Part shown: positions 31,105 through 41,222 of the stretch, one piece after another | Numbering within the stretch: position 1 is the first letter of the stretch | How the letters are laid out: every line of letters starts with the position of its first letter | From: Allokutzneria sp. NRRL B-24872 | GTDB lineage: Bacteria; Actinomycetota; Actinomycetes; Mycobacteriales; Pseudonocardiaceae | Direction of reading: 5' to 3' | Length of the DNA stretch: 64,000 nt | Assembly: GCF_002155965.1 (NCBI RefSeq) | Contig: NZ_MUMH01000006.1 | Location: 62,001 to 126,000, forward strand | The notes under the pieces: model-generated | What the model saw: the letters and a program-made list of their open reading frames with translations, nothing else | Told to the model about the DNA's origin: nothing | Database searches by the model: none | Program-made: the position numbers and the translations under genes

Positions 31105-32601
31105 TCAGGAGCCCCCGTCGCCCAGCCCCTTCTCCCTGGCCCACGCCTTCAGTTCGGCCTCGGCCTCGTCCCGGCTGAGCGGTCCCCGGTCGAGGCGCAG
31201 CTCCTTGAGGTGCTTCCAAGCCTGGCCCACCAGCGGGCCGGGGGACAGGCCCAACAGGCTCATGATCTCGTTGCCGTCGAGGTCCGGGCGGACCCGGTTG
31301 AGGTCCTCCTCGGCCGCGATCCTGGCGATCCGCTCCTCAAGACCGTCGTAGGTGCGCTGCAACGCGCCCGCCTTGCGCCGGTTGCGGGTGGTGCAGTCCG
31401 CGCGCACGAGCTTGTGCAGCCGCGAGAGCAGATCACCCGCATCGGTGACGTAGCGGCGAACCGCGGAATCGGTCCACTCGCCCTTGCCGTAGCCGTGGAA
31501 GCGCAAATGCAGATAGACCAGCTGCGCGACGTCCTCGACGATTTCCTTGGAGTACTTCAGCGCGCGCAGCCGCTTGCGCACCATTTTCGCGCCGACCACC
31601 TCGTGGTGGTGGAAGCTCACGCCGCCGCCGGACTCGAAACGCCTGGTCGCGGGCTTGCCGATGTCGTGGAGCAGCGCGGCAAGGCGCAGCACCAGATCCG
31701 CGCCGTCCTCTTCGAGGTCAATCGCTTGATCAAGAACAACCAGCGAGTGGTGGTAGACGTCCTTGTGCTGATGGTGTTCATCGATTTCCAGCCGCATCGC
31801 GGGAACTTCTGGCAACACGTGGTCCGCGAGACCCGTGTCCACCAGCAGTTCCACGCCCCTGCGCGCATGCTCGCCGCAGAGCAGCTTCGACAGCTCCGCC
31901 TGCACGCGCTCAGCGGTGACGCGGTTGATCTCCTCGGCCATCCCGCGCATCGCCTCGACCACCCTCGGCGCGACGTCGAAGCCGAGCTGGGCGACGAAGC
32001 GGGCGGCGCGCAGCATGCGCAGCGGGTCGTCGGCGAAGGACTCGTTCGGCGGAGCCGGGGTGTCGAGCACCTTCGCGGCCAGCGCCGCACGACCGCCGTG
32101 CAGGTCGACGAAGCGGTGCGCGGGCAGCTCGACGGCCATCGCGTTGACGGTGAAGTCCCGCCGCAGCAGGTCGCCGTCGATGGTGTCGCCGAAGACGACC
32201 TCGGGGTTGCGGCTCACCCGATCGTAGGTATCGGCGCGGAAGGTCGTGACCTCCAGCGTGCTGCCGTTCTTGACGATGCCGAGGGTGCCGAAGGCGATCC
32301 CGGTGTCCCACACGGCGTCCGCCCAGCCCGCGACGAGGCGCTGCACCTGCTCAGGACGCGCGTCGGTGGTGAAGTCCAGGTCGTTGCCCTCGCGGCCGAG
32401 CAGCAGGTCGCGCACGCTCCCGCCGACGAGGAACAGCCGGTGGCCAGCCGCGGCGAAGCGCTCGGCGAGCTCGTCGGCGAGCTGGGCTATCCGAAGCGGT
32501 TCCACGGGGGCGTCCTGCTCGGTGGTTGCGGAGGGGGCTGCTGGTCCGGACACGAGAAGCGAGCATATGGCAGTCCGCACGCTCGTTTCGCGGCTCGTCA
32601 T
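31105..32601 (-). CDS. pcnA: CCA tRNA nucleotidyltransferase
   Basis: A 498-residue class II nucleotidyltransferase that adds or repairs the 3' CCA of tRNAs. The catalytic segment is LFLVGGSVRDLLLGREGNDLDFTTD with the two metal-binding Asp residues, followed by RRDFTVNAMAVEL (the family RRD...NAM motif) and an HD domain in the second half (LAALLHDIGKPATR, HHHEVVGAKM). The position next to a divergent nudix gene matches M. tuberculosis Rv3907c/Rv3908. The first 25 residues are not conserved, so a later start is possible. Confidence 0.93.
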   Translation of the reverse strand: MTSRETSVRTAICSLLVSGPAAPSATTEQDAPVEPLRIAQLADELAERFAAAGHRLFLVGGSVRDLLLGREGNDLDFTTDARPEQVQRLVAGWADAVWDTGIAFGTLGIVKNGSTLEVTTFRADTYDRVSRNPEVVFGDTIDGDLLRRDFTVNAMAVELPAHRFVDLHGGRAALAAKVLDTPAPPNESFADDPLRMLRAARFVAQLGFDVAPRVVEAMRGMAEEINRVTAERVQAELSKLLCGEHARRGVELLVDTGLADHVLPEVPAMRLEIDEHHQHKDVYHHSLVVLDQAIDLEEDGADLVLRLAALLHDIGKPATRRFESGGGVSFHHHEVVGAKMVRKRLRALKYSKEIVEDVAQLVYLHLRFHGYGKGEWTDSAVRRYVTDAGDLLSRLHKLVRADCTTRNRRKAGALQRTYDGLEERIARIAAEEDLNRVRPDLDGNEIMSLLGLSPGPLVGQAWKHLKELRLDRGPLSRDEAEAELKAWAREKGLGDGGS

Positions 32602-32633
32602 GACCGCATCGCCCCGCCACTACCATCGCCGGT

Positions 32634-33143
32634 ATGCCTCCCCCTTCCGGCCGTTCCGGCGGTACCAAGCCGGGTCGACGGAACCGACGGACCCCCAAGC
32701 GGCCCCTGCGGACCGTCGACGAGGTCTCGGCAGGGGGGCTCGTGCTGGACCCCGACCGCGCGCACGCCGCGCTCATCGGCAGGCTGGACCGCAGGGGGCG
32801 GCTGCTCTGGTCGCTGCCCAAGGGCCACATCGAGGCCGGTGAGACCGCTGAGCAGGCGGCGGTGCGCGAGGTCGCCGAGGAGACCGGCATCAGGGGCAGG
32901 ATTCTGATGCCACTGGGGACCATCGACTACTGGTTCGTCGCCGAGGACCGGCGAGTGCACAAGACCGTCCACCACTTCCTGCTGGAAGCGGTGGGTGGAG
33001 AGCTTTCCGATGAGGACGTGGAGGTCACCGAGGTGGCGTGGGTGCCGCTGGGTGAGCTGGACGCGCAGCTCGCGTACGTCGACGAGCGCCGACTGGTGCG
33101 CCGGGCGGCCGAGTTGCTGGGTGAGGGTCAGGAGTCGGCGTGA
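32634..33143 (+). CDS. mutT4: NUDIX hydrolase (MutT4-type)
   Basis: A 169-residue NUDIX protein. The basic N-terminus ([13 protein letters not shown]) precedes the fold. The nudix box is [23 protein letters not shown], with all metal-binding Glu residues present. It is the orthologue by position of Rv3908. It overlaps the next gene by four bases (GTGA) and starts the operon through murJ. Confidence 0.88.
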   Translation: MPPPSGRSGGTKPGRRNRRTPKRPLRTVDEVSAGGLVLDPDRAHAALIGRLDRRGRLLWSLPKGHIEAGETAEQAAVREVAEETGIRGRILMPLGTIDYWFVAEDRRVHKTVHHFLLEAVGGELSDEDVEVTEVAWVPLGELDAQLAYVDERRLVRRAAELLGEGQESA

Positions 33144-35314
33144 AACGCCTGTTCGCGGCGCTGGGAGTGGCCGCTTTTCTGCTCGGTACGACGCCGCTGG
33201 CGCACGCGCAGCGCGGGACCGGTGACAACGGTGCCGACGTGCCCAAGCACGGCAGGCTCGAACTCGACGCGATCTCCCCGAGGGTGGTGACCTCGGACAC
33301 GACGGAGATCAGGGTCACCGGACGGCTGACCAACATCAGCGACCGCAAGGTGAGTCGGATCGAGGCGCGCGTCCAGGTCGGCCAGGCGCTGGCCAGCGAC
33401 GACAAGGCGTACGCCGCGCTCACCAGCACGGTGGCCACCGACCAGTCCTCGCGCTGGTCCAAGGTCGCCGACGCGCTCGACCCCGGTCAGAGCGCGCGGG
33501 TGGACTTCACCGTGCCGTTGGACGCGCTGAAGATCACCACGCCCGGCGTGTACCCGATGCTGGTCAACCTCAACGGCTATCCGGAGTACGGCGGCCAGAC
33601 CCGGATCGCGGAGAGCCGGATGCTGTTGCCCGTGCTCGGCACCTCCGGCGGGGGAGCGGCACCGCCCGCGGCACCGGCGACGATCACCGTGCTCTGGCCG
33701 ATCACCGACAAGCCGCACCTGCTGTCGGCCTTCGACTCCTACCAGGAGAAGCGCAAGGTGCTGCGCAACGACGAGCTCGCCAAGGCGTTGCAGCCGGGCG
33801 GGCGGTTGTCGAACCTGGTCGAGGCGGTCGAGGAGGCCGCGCCGAAGAACTCCACCGTCGGCACCTCGCTGTGCTTCGCCATCGACCCGGACCTGATCAG
33901 CACCGTGAGCGCGATGACGACGAACTACGCCGTCCGCAGCGGGGAGCAGATCGTCGAGCGCTCGGCGTCGGCCGCCGCGAAGCAGTGGCTGGACCGGCTC
34001 AAGGACGTGGTGCAGGGCCGCTGCGTGCTCACGCTGCCCTTCGCCGACGTCGACCTGGTCGCGCTGTCCAGGGCCGGGCTGACCGACCTGGAGAAGCTGT
34101 CGCGGGAGAAGGACTCCATCGTCACCGAGGCGTTGAGCGCGGTGCCGCTGCAGCACGTCGCGTGGCCCGCGGACGGCGTGCTCGACGCCAGGGCGCTGGC
34201 CGACCTGGACGAGACCGTCGTGGTGATGGACCAGCGCGGGCTCCAGCAGAACCCGCCCGCCCACCAGCCGGTCCGGGTGACCGCGGCCAAGGAGGGCGTG
34301 CAGACCGGCCCGAGCGTGCTGATCGCCGACCCCATCGTGAACACCGCCTTCGAGCGGGCGAGCCAGAGCGGTTCGCTGCGCATGCAGAACGCCCTCGCCG
34401 CGATCGCCTACCGGGCGGGCGCGGTCGGCAAGACCGGCGGCACCGTGCTGGTGACGCCGCCGAGGCGGTGGACGGAGTCCGCTGAGGAGCTGACGGCGCT
34501 GCTGCGCGCGACCGGGCAGCTGGTCGAGGGCGACCGGCTGGCGAAGGCGAAGCGGCTGACCGAGCTGGCCGCGGTGTACAACCCCGGCCGCACGGTGCCG
34601 CTGAACTACCCGCCGCCCGGTGGCGCGCGGGAGATCTCCCCCGAGCTGACCAACAAGGTGCTCGACGCCCGCAACACGATCCGCGACATGGTCAACCACA
34701 TGGAGGAGGACCCGGCGCGCAAGGTCCGGCCGAGCGCGCTCACCGATCCGCTCCAGCTCGGCCTGCTGCGCGCGATGTCCTCGGCGTGGCGCACCGATCC
34801 GGCGGGCGGGGCCGGGGCCAACGCCGAGGTCCTGGACCAGGTCGCGGCGCTGACCAGCAAGGTCGACGTGGTCGAGCCGCCGACCTCCTACGCGCTGGCC
34901 TCCTCGTCGAGCCCGCTGCCGCTGACGCTGCTCAACGACCTGCCCGTGGTGATGAAGGTCCAGCTGAACTTCTCCGACACCCCCGGCCTGCGCACGGAAC
35001 CGCTTGAGGAGAAGCTCGCGCCCGGCGGCGGCCGCCAGGTCAAGGTCACCGCCGAGGTGAACCGCTCCGGCCAGTTCACCGTCGACGCCTGGCTGACCAC
35101 GCCGAAGAAGGGCATGGTGCTCGGCAACCCGAAGCGCCTGACCATCCGCTCGGCGGCCTATGGCAGCGTCACCCTCGGCATCACCCTCACAGCGGGGCTG
35201 CTGATGGTCGGGATGATGGGCAGGCGCGTGTACAAGCGGCTGCGCTACGGCCCGACGATGAAGAAGCCCGTCGAGGACATGAACGAGCGACTCCCGCAAT
35301 CGGAAGGCACGTGA
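33140..35314 (+). CDS. DUF6049 family secreted membrane-anchored protein
   Basis: A 724-residue protein that is the positional counterpart of M. tuberculosis Rv3909. It has a signal peptide ([22 protein letters not shown]), a large extracytoplasmic region and one membrane helix near residue 680 ([20 protein letters not shown]), followed by a short basic tail. The fixed place between a nudix gene and murJ across actinobacteria suggests a role with the lipid II flippase, but no activity is known. It starts at GTG overlapping the nudix stop, and its own stop overlaps the murJ start. Confidence 0.85.
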   Translation: MKRLFAALGVAAFLLGTTPLAHAQRGTGDNGADVPKHGRLELDAISPRVVTSDTTEIRVTGRLTNISDRKVSRIEARVQVGQALASDDKAYAALTSTVATDQSSRWSKVADALDPGQSARVDFTVPLDALKITTPGVYPMLVNLNGYPEYGGQTRIAESRMLLPVLGTSGGGAAPPAAPATITVLWPITDKPHLLSAFDSYQEKRKVLRNDELAKALQPGGRLSNLVEAVEEAAPKNSTVGTSLCFAIDPDLISTVSAMTTNYAVRSGEQIVERSASAAAKQWLDRLKDVVQGRCVLTLPFADVDLVALSRAGLTDLEKLSREKDSIVTEALSAVPLQHVAWPADGVLDARALADLDETVVVMDQRGLQQNPPAHQPVRVTAAKEGVQTGPSVLIADPIVNTAFERASQSGSLRMQNALAAIAYRAGAVGKTGGTVLVTPPRRWTESAEELTALLRATGQLVEGDRLAKAKRLTELAAVYNPGRTVPLNYPPPGGAREISPELTNKVLDARNTIRDMVNHMEEDPARKVRPSALTDPLQLGLLRAMSSAWRTDPAGGAGANAEVLDQVAALTSKVDVVEPPTSYALASSSSPLPLTLLNDLPVVMKVQLNFSDTPGLRTEPLEEKLAPGGGRQVKVTAEVNRSGQFTVDAWLTTPKKGMVLGNPKRLTIRSAAYGSVTLGITLTAGLLMVGMMGRRVYKRLRYGPTMKKPVEDMNERLPQSEGT

Positions 35315-36972
35315 TGACCGCCAGCACGACCGGCGCGAACGGTCCGGCACCCCTGCCGGCGAAGCCAGAACCGTCGCTGGCCAAGACCAGCGGTTCGATG
35401 GCGATCGCCACCCTGGTCAGCCGGATCACCGGGTTCGGCTCGCGGGCCATGCTGCTGTGGATCATCGGCTCGGGCGTCATCACCGACTCCTACAACGCGG
35501 CGCTGACCGTCCCGCTGCAGATCTACGAGCTGCTGCTGGGCGGGGTGCTCACCAGCATCCTGGTGCCGCTGCTGGTGCGCGCGCAGAAGGACGACGCCGA
35601 CGGCGGGCTCGCGTACACGCAGCGGCTGCTGACGATGGGGCCGATCCTGGCGACCGGCGCGGCGATCGTCGCCGTTGCCTGCGCGCCGCTGCTGACCCGG
35701 ATCTACGTCGACGGTTCGACCAACGTCGCCAACCCGGAACTCGCCACCGCCTTCGCCTACCTGCTGCTGCCGGAGATCGTGTTCTTCGCGATCGGCGCGC
35801 TGTTCATGGCCGTGCTCAACGCGCGCGGGGTCTTCGGCCCCACGGCGTGGGCGCCGGTGATGAACAACGTCGTCGTCGTGATCACTCTCGGTGTCTACGC
35901 GCTGCTGCCCGGCGAGCTGACCCTCGACCCCGTGCGGATGACCGACGCGCACCTGCTGGTGCTCGGCGTCGGCACCACGCTCGGCATCGCGGTGCAGGCG
36001 TTCGTCATGCTCCCGGCGATGCGCAGGGCCGGGGTGCGCTTCCGCTGGCGCTGGGGCTGGGACAAGCGGCTCACCGAGTTCGCCGGGCTGGCCGGCTGGA
36101 CCTCGCTCTACGCGATCTTCGGCATCATCGGCATCGTGGTGAACACCCGCGTCGCCACGGCCGCAGACAACGGCGCGCTGACGCAGTACAGCCTGGCCTG
36201 GCAGCTGTTCCAGCTGCCGTACGGCATCCTCGGCGTCTCGCTGCTCACCGCGATCATGCCCCGGATGAGCCGCAACGCCGCCGACGGCAACATGAAGGCG
36301 GTCGTCGGCGACCTCGGGCTCGGCACCCGGCTGATGGCGCTGATGCTGGTCCCGGTGAGCGGCGCGCTGACCGTGATCGGCGGCGACATCGGCGTCTCGA
36401 TCTTCAACCTCGGCAAGACCAGCTACGAGCAGGCGTACAGCCTCGGCTCCACGCTCGCCGTCTCCGCGTTCGGCCTGCTGCCCTACGCGGTGAACCTGTT
36501 GCAGATGCGCGTGTTCCAGTCCATGAAGGACGCGCGAACGCCCGCGCTGATCATGCTGATGATGATGGCGTTCAAGATCCCGGCGATCCTGCTCTGCCCC
36601 AAGCTGCTCGCCCCGGACGACGTCGTGCTCGGCCTCGCCGTGATCAACTCGGCGACCTTCCTGCTGGGCTGGGTGATCGGCGACATCTGGCTGCGCATCA
36701 GGCTCGGCAGGCTGGAGACGGCGAAGACGCTGCGCAGCGTCGCGCTCGCGGTGTTCGCCACGGTGATCGGCGGCGCGATCATGTTCAGCGCCTCGGTCCT
36801 GGTGGACTGGATCGTTCCGATCGGCTCGTCGAACTACTGGTACTCCGTGGTGTCGCTCATCACAGCGGGACCACTCGGTCTGATCGCGACCTTCGCAGTC
36901 CTTGCGGCACTGGACATCGAGGAGCTCCGCCCGGCGCTCAGCAAGATCGGTCGCCTCGTTCGCCGCAAGTGA
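35314..36972 (+). CDS. murJ: lipid II flippase MurJ (MviN)
   Basis: A 552-residue polytopic membrane protein of the MATE/MOP superfamily that moves lipid II across the membrane. ATG at 35314 lies six bases after GGAAGG and overlaps the DUF6049 stop; GTG at 35311 is the alternative. It has about 14 hydrophobic segments, with SMAIATLVSRITGFGSR in the first helix, the NARGVFGPTAWAPVMNN block and LGTRLMALMLVPVSG. Unlike M. tuberculosis MviN, the protein ends after the last helix; the pseudokinase part is encoded separately downstream. Confidence 0.93.
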   Translation: MTASTTGANGPAPLPAKPEPSLAKTSGSMAIATLVSRITGFGSRAMLLWIIGSGVITDSYNAALTVPLQIYELLLGGVLTSILVPLLVRAQKDDADGGLAYTQRLLTMGPILATGAAIVAVACAPLLTRIYVDGSTNVANPELATAFAYLLLPEIVFFAIGALFMAVLNARGVFGPTAWAPVMNNVVVVITLGVYALLPGELTLDPVRMTDAHLLVLGVGTTLGIAVQAFVMLPAMRRAGVRFRWRWGWDKRLTEFAGLAGWTSLYAIFGIIGIVVNTRVATAADNGALTQYSLAWQLFQLPYGILGVSLLTAIMPRMSRNAADGNMKAVVGDLGLGTRLMALMLVPVSGALTVIGGDIGVSIFNLGKTSYEQAYSLGSTLAVSAFGLLPYAVNLLQMRVFQSMKDARTPALIMLMMMAFKIPAILLCPKLLAPDDVVLGLAVINSATFLLGWVIGDIWLRIRLGRLETAKTLRSVALAVFATVIGGAIMFSASVLVDWIVPIGSSNYWYSVVSLITAGPLGLIATFAVLAALDIEELRPALSKIGRLVRRK

Positions 36973-37070
36973 ACTCGGCTTTTCACGTACCCTGAGTGAC
37001 GACTGAGCTGACCGCGCACGCAGGGGCGACAGCCGTCCTTGACGGCGCGCGGCAAGAGGGAGAGTGCGGG

Positions 37071-38639
37071 GTGACTGGCACGCCGTCCGAGCACAAGGCA
37101 CCGCGTCGGGAGGCGACCGGTGCCCTGCTGCCCGGTGCCTCGATCGCGGGTGGCCGCTACCGGTTGCTCACGCGCATCGGCTCCGACGACCGGGTGCCCG
37201 CGCAGCTCTGGCGCGGCAGGGACAACTCCCTCGGCAGGGACGTCGCGCTCACGCTGCTCGTCGGCGACCCCCGCGACCCCGACAGCGCCGCCCGCGCGCG
37301 GCGCACCCTCGAACGCTCCATGCGCCAGGCCGGTTTTTCCCACCCCGGCGTCGCCCGCCTCATCGACGTGCTGTGGCAGGGCAACGGTCTCGACCCCGCC
37401 GAGGGCCTCTACGGCATCGTCGTCGCGGAGTGGACGCAGGGCACCGACCTGATCGACCTCGTCGCCGAGGGGCCGCTGCCCGCAGGCACGGCGTCGAAGC
37501 TGCTCGAACCGCTGGCCGCGGCCGTGGAAGCCGCGCACCACAACGGTCTCGTGCTCGGCACCGACCACCCGATGCGCCTGCGCGTGACGGCCGACGGCAA
37601 GCTCCGGCTCGCCTTCCCCGGCCCGTACCCGGAGGCCGACGCCCGCCAGGACGTCCGAGGGCTCGGCGCCGCGCTCTACCTGCTGCTGACCGGTCGCTGG
37701 GCGCTGCACGAGGGCACCAACGGCCTTCCCGCCGCTCCCACCGGCCCTGACGGCACCGTGGTCTCCCCGAGGACGCTGCGCCCCGCGCTGCCGCACGAGA
37801 TCTCCACGGTCGCCGTGCGCAGCCTCGTGGACACCAGCATCGGCGGACTGCGCACGGGCGCGGCGATCCTGCGCGTGCTGGAGCAGACCGCAGCCGACGA
37901 GGCCGAGGCCGCCGCCCTCAAAGCGGAGGAGGAGCGCCTGGCCGCGGAGCGGGTGGAGTCCGCCGACGAGATCGCCAAGACCAAGCGCGGTCGCAAGCGC
38001 AAGCTCGCGCTGAGCTTCACCGCGCTCGCCGCCGCGACGGTCGGTGTCTTCGCCTGGCTGGCCTTCCAGGTGATCGGGATGTTCCAGCAGCAGCCCAGCC
38101 ACTCCGGCCCCACCGTGGCGTTCAGCCAGACGCCGGGGGCGAACCCGCAGCCAGGGGGAGGCGGCAACGCCCAGCCCCCGGTCAACCCGCCCAAGCCGAG
38201 CGGTCCTGCGGCGGTCGCCTCGGTGAGCGTCTACAACGTCTCCGGCGAGCCCGACAACGTGAACCGGATCAAGCGCGTGATCGACGGCGACCCGCGCTCC
38301 AGCTGGAAGACCATGACCTACCGGCAGCCGTTCCCCGCGCCGAAGCCCGGCGTCGGCGTGATGGTCACCTTCGACGAGGCCGTGAAGCTGGCCAAGGTCG
38401 TGGTGGACTCCCCGAGCGACGGCACCACGGTCGAGGTGCGCAGCGCGACCTCCGACGACGCCAGGCTCGAGGACACCAAGGTGATCGGCTCGGGAACGCT
38501 CGCCTCCGGCGACACCGAGATCCAGCTGAACCCCGAAGGCAGCACCAAGTACGTGCTGCTCTGGATCACCGGGCTGGCGGGCAGCGAGGGGCGCAACGTC
38601 TCCGAGCTCTCGGAGCTGACGTTCCTCCGGGCGGAGTAA
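37071..38639 (+). CDS. MurJ-associated pseudokinase with extracellular domain
   Basis: A 522-residue protein. GTG at 37071 follows GGGAGAG; a GTG at 36996 gives 25 extra residues. Residues about 25-290 have a Ser/Thr-kinase-like fold (GRYRLLTRIGSDDRVPAQLWRGRD) but lack the HRD and DFG residues, so it should be inactive as a kinase. One membrane helix follows (LALSFTALAAATVGVFAWLA), then a Pro/Gly linker and an extracellular discoidin-like domain (about 375-522). In M. tuberculosis these parts are fused to MviN and recruit FhaA when phosphorylated; here they are a separate gene 98 bases after murJ. Confidence 0.85.
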   Translation: MTGTPSEHKAPRREATGALLPGASIAGGRYRLLTRIGSDDRVPAQLWRGRDNSLGRDVALTLLVGDPRDPDSAARARRTLERSMRQAGFSHPGVARLIDVLWQGNGLDPAEGLYGIVVAEWTQGTDLIDLVAEGPLPAGTASKLLEPLAAAVEAAHHNGLVLGTDHPMRLRVTADGKLRLAFPGPYPEADARQDVRGLGAALYLLLTGRWALHEGTNGLPAAPTGPDGTVVSPRTLRPALPHEISTVAVRSLVDTSIGGLRTGAAILRVLEQTAADEAEAAALKAEEERLAAERVESADEIAKTKRGRKRKLALSFTALAAATVGVFAWLAFQVIGMFQQQPSHSGPTVAFSQTPGANPQPGGGGNAQPPVNPPKPSGPAAVASVSVYNVSGEPDNVNRIKRVIDGDPRSSWKTMTYRQPFPAPKPGVGVMVTFDEAVKLAKVVVDSPSDGTTVEVRSATSDDARLEDTKVIGSGTLASGDTEIQLNPEGSTKYVLLWITGLAGSEGRNVSELSELTFLRAE

Positions 38640-38658
38640 CACCCGGGAGGGTGAAAGG

Positions 38659-38674
38659 CGTTTCACGTGGAACG
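38659..38674. promoter_or_regulatory. parS-like 16-mer ahead of sigM
   Basis: CGTTTCACGTGGAACG at 38659-38674 differs from the core parS consensus GTTTCACGTGAAAC at one position. It lies just in front of the chosen sigM start. It may be a weak ParB site or chance; the matched sites near parAB are stronger. Confidence 0.45.
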
Positions 38675-38687
38675 TTATCCTCGCGGC

Positions 38688-39305
38688 GTGACAGCCGCTG
38701 CCAGTACGGACGGTGCTCTCATCGCGGCACACGCCGCGGGTGATCCACACGCTTTCACCGAGTTGGTGCGCAGGCATCGGGATCGGTTGTGGGCGGTTGC
38801 CCTGCGCACCCTCCGCGATCCGGAAGAGGCGGCCGACGCGCTCCAAGAGGCGTTCATCTCCGCCTTCCGCGCCGCCGGCTCCTTCCGCGCCGAGTCCCAG
38901 GTGACCACCTGGCTCCACCGGATCGTCGTGAACGCCTGCCTCGACCGCATCCGCCGCCGCCAGGCCAGACCGACCGTGCCGTTGCCGGAGGCGGGCCCCG
39001 GCGAGCCCGCGGTCAGCCGGGACGCCATGGCCGACCGGGAGACCTCGCTCGCCGTGCAGTCCGCGCTCGCGGAGCTGCCCGCCGAACAGCGGTCGGCCAT
39101 CGTGCTCGTGGACGTCGAGGGTTACTCCGTCGCCGAGACGGCGAAGATCCTGGGCATCGCCGAGGGCACGGTGAAGAGCCGCTGCGCCCGGGGCCGGGGG
39201 AAACTGGCCAAAGTGCTGGGGCATCTGCGGAACCCCGACGCGGGTGAGGGCGTCCCACTTGATGGTCGAGCCAGGCAGGCGCGGCGCCACGGGGAGGGAA
39301 GATGA
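38688..39305 (+). CDS. sigM: ECF RNA polymerase sigma factor SigM
   Basis: A 205-residue ECF sigma factor. The start chosen is GTG at 38688; GTG at 38667 inside the parS-like site is the alternative. Region 2 shows FTELVRRHRDRLWAVALRTL, ADALQEAFISAF and TTWLHRIVVNACLDRIRRR; region 4 shows LPAEQRSAIVLVDVEGYSV and ILGIAEGTVKSRCARGRGKL. It is followed, with a 4-base overlap, by its anti-sigma factor and then trxB-trxA, as in mycobacteria, where SigM answers to cell-surface stress. Confidence 0.93.
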   Translation: MTAAASTDGALIAAHAAGDPHAFTELVRRHRDRLWAVALRTLRDPEEAADALQEAFISAFRAAGSFRAESQVTTWLHRIVVNACLDRIRRRQARPTVPLPEAGPGEPAVSRDAMADRETSLAVQSALAELPAEQRSAIVLVDVEGYSVAETAKILGIAEGTVKSRCARGRGKLAKVLGHLRNPDAGEGVPLDGRARQARRHGEGR

Positions 39306-40126
39306 CCGGCAACGAGGGGCGTTCACGGACGCCCGATGGACCGCCGTGGTCCGTTGACCTCCTCGCTGACCTGCACGCGGGTGTGCTCGACGGTGACGTC
39401 GCGGCCGATCTGCGGCACAGGGTGGCGCAGGACCCGGAGGCCCGCGCGGTGCTCGCCGCGCTGGACGCGACGACCGCGGACCTCGCGGCGCTGCCTCCGC
39501 TGACCATGCCGCCAGCGGTCTCCGCCCGCATCGAGGCGGCGATCCAGAACGAGGTCCGCACCGCCATGGCGAACGTCGGCCTCCAGGTTCCCGCCGCATC
39601 GGAGGTGGTAGAACAGGCGCCCCAGGGCAACCCACAGGGCAACGTGGTCTCGCTCGACCTCGCGCGGCGCAGGCGCAGGAAACAGCTGGGCTGGGGTGGC
39701 GGGGTGCTCGCGGCGGCCGCGGCCGTCTTCGGGATCGCGATGATGACCATCCCCGGTGGCACCACCGTCGGAACCCCGCAGGCGCAACCGGGCGCCGGTT
39801 CGAGTTCTTCCGCACCTGGGCCAGGGGACGGGCCCATGACGCTCAAGGACTCCGACCTCAGCTCGATCCCGCCCGGGGTCGCCGGCAACAACGACCTCGG
39901 CCCGCTCAGCGACAAGGCCAGGCTCACGGCGTGCATGCAGGCCAACGGCTTCCCGGCCACCACGGCGCTGCTCGGCGCTCGCCAGGTGGTGCTGGACGGC
40001 AAGCAGGGCGTGCTGCTGATCCTCGGTGACCCGGTCACCGTCGGCAGGCAGCGGCTGCTCGTCGTCGGCCCGAACTGCTCGACGAGCACGCCGGACAAGA
40101 TCGCCGAGAAGACCGTCGGGCGCTAG
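39302..40126 (+). CDS. rsmA: anti-sigma-M factor RsmA
   Basis: A 274-residue membrane protein whose ATG overlaps the sigM stop. The cytosolic N-terminal part (about 1-110) would bind SigM; one membrane helix follows (LGWGGGVLAAAAAVFGIAM), then an extracytoplasmic domain. No zinc-binding HxxxCxxC motif is seen, so it is not of the ZAS type; the two cysteines lie in the external part (TACMQANGF, PNCSTS). Identification rests on gene order and topology. Confidence 0.85.
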   Translation: MTGNEGRSRTPDGPPWSVDLLADLHAGVLDGDVAADLRHRVAQDPEARAVLAALDATTADLAALPPLTMPPAVSARIEAAIQNEVRTAMANVGLQVPAASEVVEQAPQGNPQGNVVSLDLARRRRRKQLGWGGGVLAAAAAVFGIAMMTIPGGTTVGTPQAQPGAGSSSSAPGPGDGPMTLKDSDLSSIPPGVAGNNDLGPLSDKARLTACMQANGFPATTALLGARQVVLDGKQGVLLILGDPVTVGRQRLLVVGPNCSTSTPDKIAEKTVGR

Positions 40127-40132
40127 TCCTGT

Positions 40133-40158
40133 CGCCGTTCACTGTGACGTGAACGGCG
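40133..40158 (+). terminator. terminator after sigM-rsmA
   Basis: CGCCGTTCAC (40133-40142) pairs exactly with GTGAACGGCG (40149-40158) around a six-base loop, seven bases after the rsmA stop. It separates sigM-rsmA from trxB-trxA. Confidence 0.65.
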
Positions 40159-40161
40159 GCG

Positions 40162-40187
40162 GGAACAGCCCCACCTAGGATCGCGTT
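40162..40187 (+). promoter_or_regulatory. SigR/SigH-type promoter for trxB-trxA
   Basis: GGAAC (40162-40166), 18 bases, then GTT (40185-40187). This matches the oxidative-stress sigma consensus GGAAT-N18/19-GTT known for trxB promoters in Streptomyces and Mycobacterium. It lies 42 bases ahead of the trxB start, just after the rsmA terminator. Confidence 0.6.
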
Positions 40188-40229
40188 GAGCCCGAGTACC
40201 GGGAGATGAGCAAGACGCGGAGGCCCTAG

Positions 40230-41192
40230 GTGAGTGCAGACGTCCGAAACCTGATCATCGTGGGTTCCGGCCCGGCCGGGTACACCGCGGCGGTGTACGC
40301 GGCGCGCGCCCAGCTGGACCCGCTGGTGTTCGAGGGCAGCCAGTTCGGCGGCGCGCTGATGACCACCACCGAGGTGGAGAACTACCCCGGCTTCCGCGAC
40401 GGCATCATGGGCCCGGACCTGATGGAGCAGATGCGCGCCCAGGCCGAGCGCTTCGGTGCCGAGCTGCGCGCCGAGGACGTCGAGGAGATGGACCTGACCG
40501 GTGAGGTCAAGACCGTTCTGGCCAACGGCGTCCGCTACCAGGCCCGCGCGGTGGTCCTCGCGATGGGCGCCGCAGCCCGCTACCTGCACGTCCCCGGGGA
40601 GCAGGCGCTGCTCGGGCACGGTGTGTCGGCGTGCGCGACCTGCGACGGGTTCTTCTTCAGGGACCAGGACATCGCGGTCGTCGGCGGTGGTGACTCCGCG
40701 ATGGAGGAGGCCACCTTCCTCACCCGCTTCGCCAAGTCCGTGACGATCATCCACCGCCGCGACGAGTTCCGGTCCTCGCGGATCATGCTGGAGCGCGCGC
40801 GGGCCAACGAGAAGATCAAGTGGCTGACCAACGCCGCCGTGACCGAGGTGCTCGGCGAGAGCAGCGTCACCGGCGTCCGCGTCACCGACACGGTGACCGG
40901 CGCGGAGTCCCTGCTGCCGGTGACCGGCCTGTTCGTGGCGATCGGGCACGACCCGCGCAGTGAGCTGGTCCGCGACCAGGTGGACACCGACTCCGACGGC
41001 TACGTCGACGTGCGGCACCCGAGCACCGCCACCAAGATCGACGGCGTCTTCGCCTGCGGCGACCTCGTCGACCACACCTACCGCCAGGCGATCACGGCGG
41101 CCGGTTCCGGCTGCTCCGCCGCCATCGACGCCGAGCGCTGGCTCGCCGAGCACGCTCCCGCCGAGGAAGCCGTCTCCGCGGCCGCCAACTGA
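40230..41192 (+). CDS. trxB: thioredoxin-disulfide reductase
   Basis: A 320-residue flavoenzyme that reduces thioredoxin with NADPH. GTG at 40230 follows GGAGG. Visible motifs are FAD-binding [16 protein letters not shown], redox CATC (Cys135, Cys138) and NADPH-binding [10 protein letters not shown], with [10 protein letters not shown] near the C-terminus. It forms an operon with trxA (30-base gap). Confidence 0.96.
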   Translation: MSADVRNLIIVGSGPAGYTAAVYAARAQLDPLVFEGSQFGGALMTTTEVENYPGFRDGIMGPDLMEQMRAQAERFGAELRAEDVEEMDLTGEVKTVLANGVRYQARAVVLAMGAAARYLHVPGEQALLGHGVSACATCDGFFFRDQDIAVVGGGDSAMEEATFLTRFAKSVTIIHRRDEFRSSRIMLERARANEKIKWLTNAAVTEVLGESSVTGVRVTDTVTGAESLLPVTGLFVAIGHDPRSELVRDQVDTDSDGYVDVRHPSTATKIDGVFACGDLVDHTYRQAITAAGSGCSAAIDAERWLAEHAPAEEAVSAAAN

Positions 41193-41222
41193 CCCACCAG
41201 CGACAACACAGGAGAGAACACC

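Noticed and set aside
36834-39815. Long minus-strand frame across the pseudokinase and sigM
   Set aside because: Contradicted by well-defined plus-strand genes with overlapping starts and stops.
39302-40126. Zinc-binding anti-sigma (ZAS) motif in RsmA
   Set aside because: No HxxxCxxC in the N-terminal part; the only cysteines are in the external domain.
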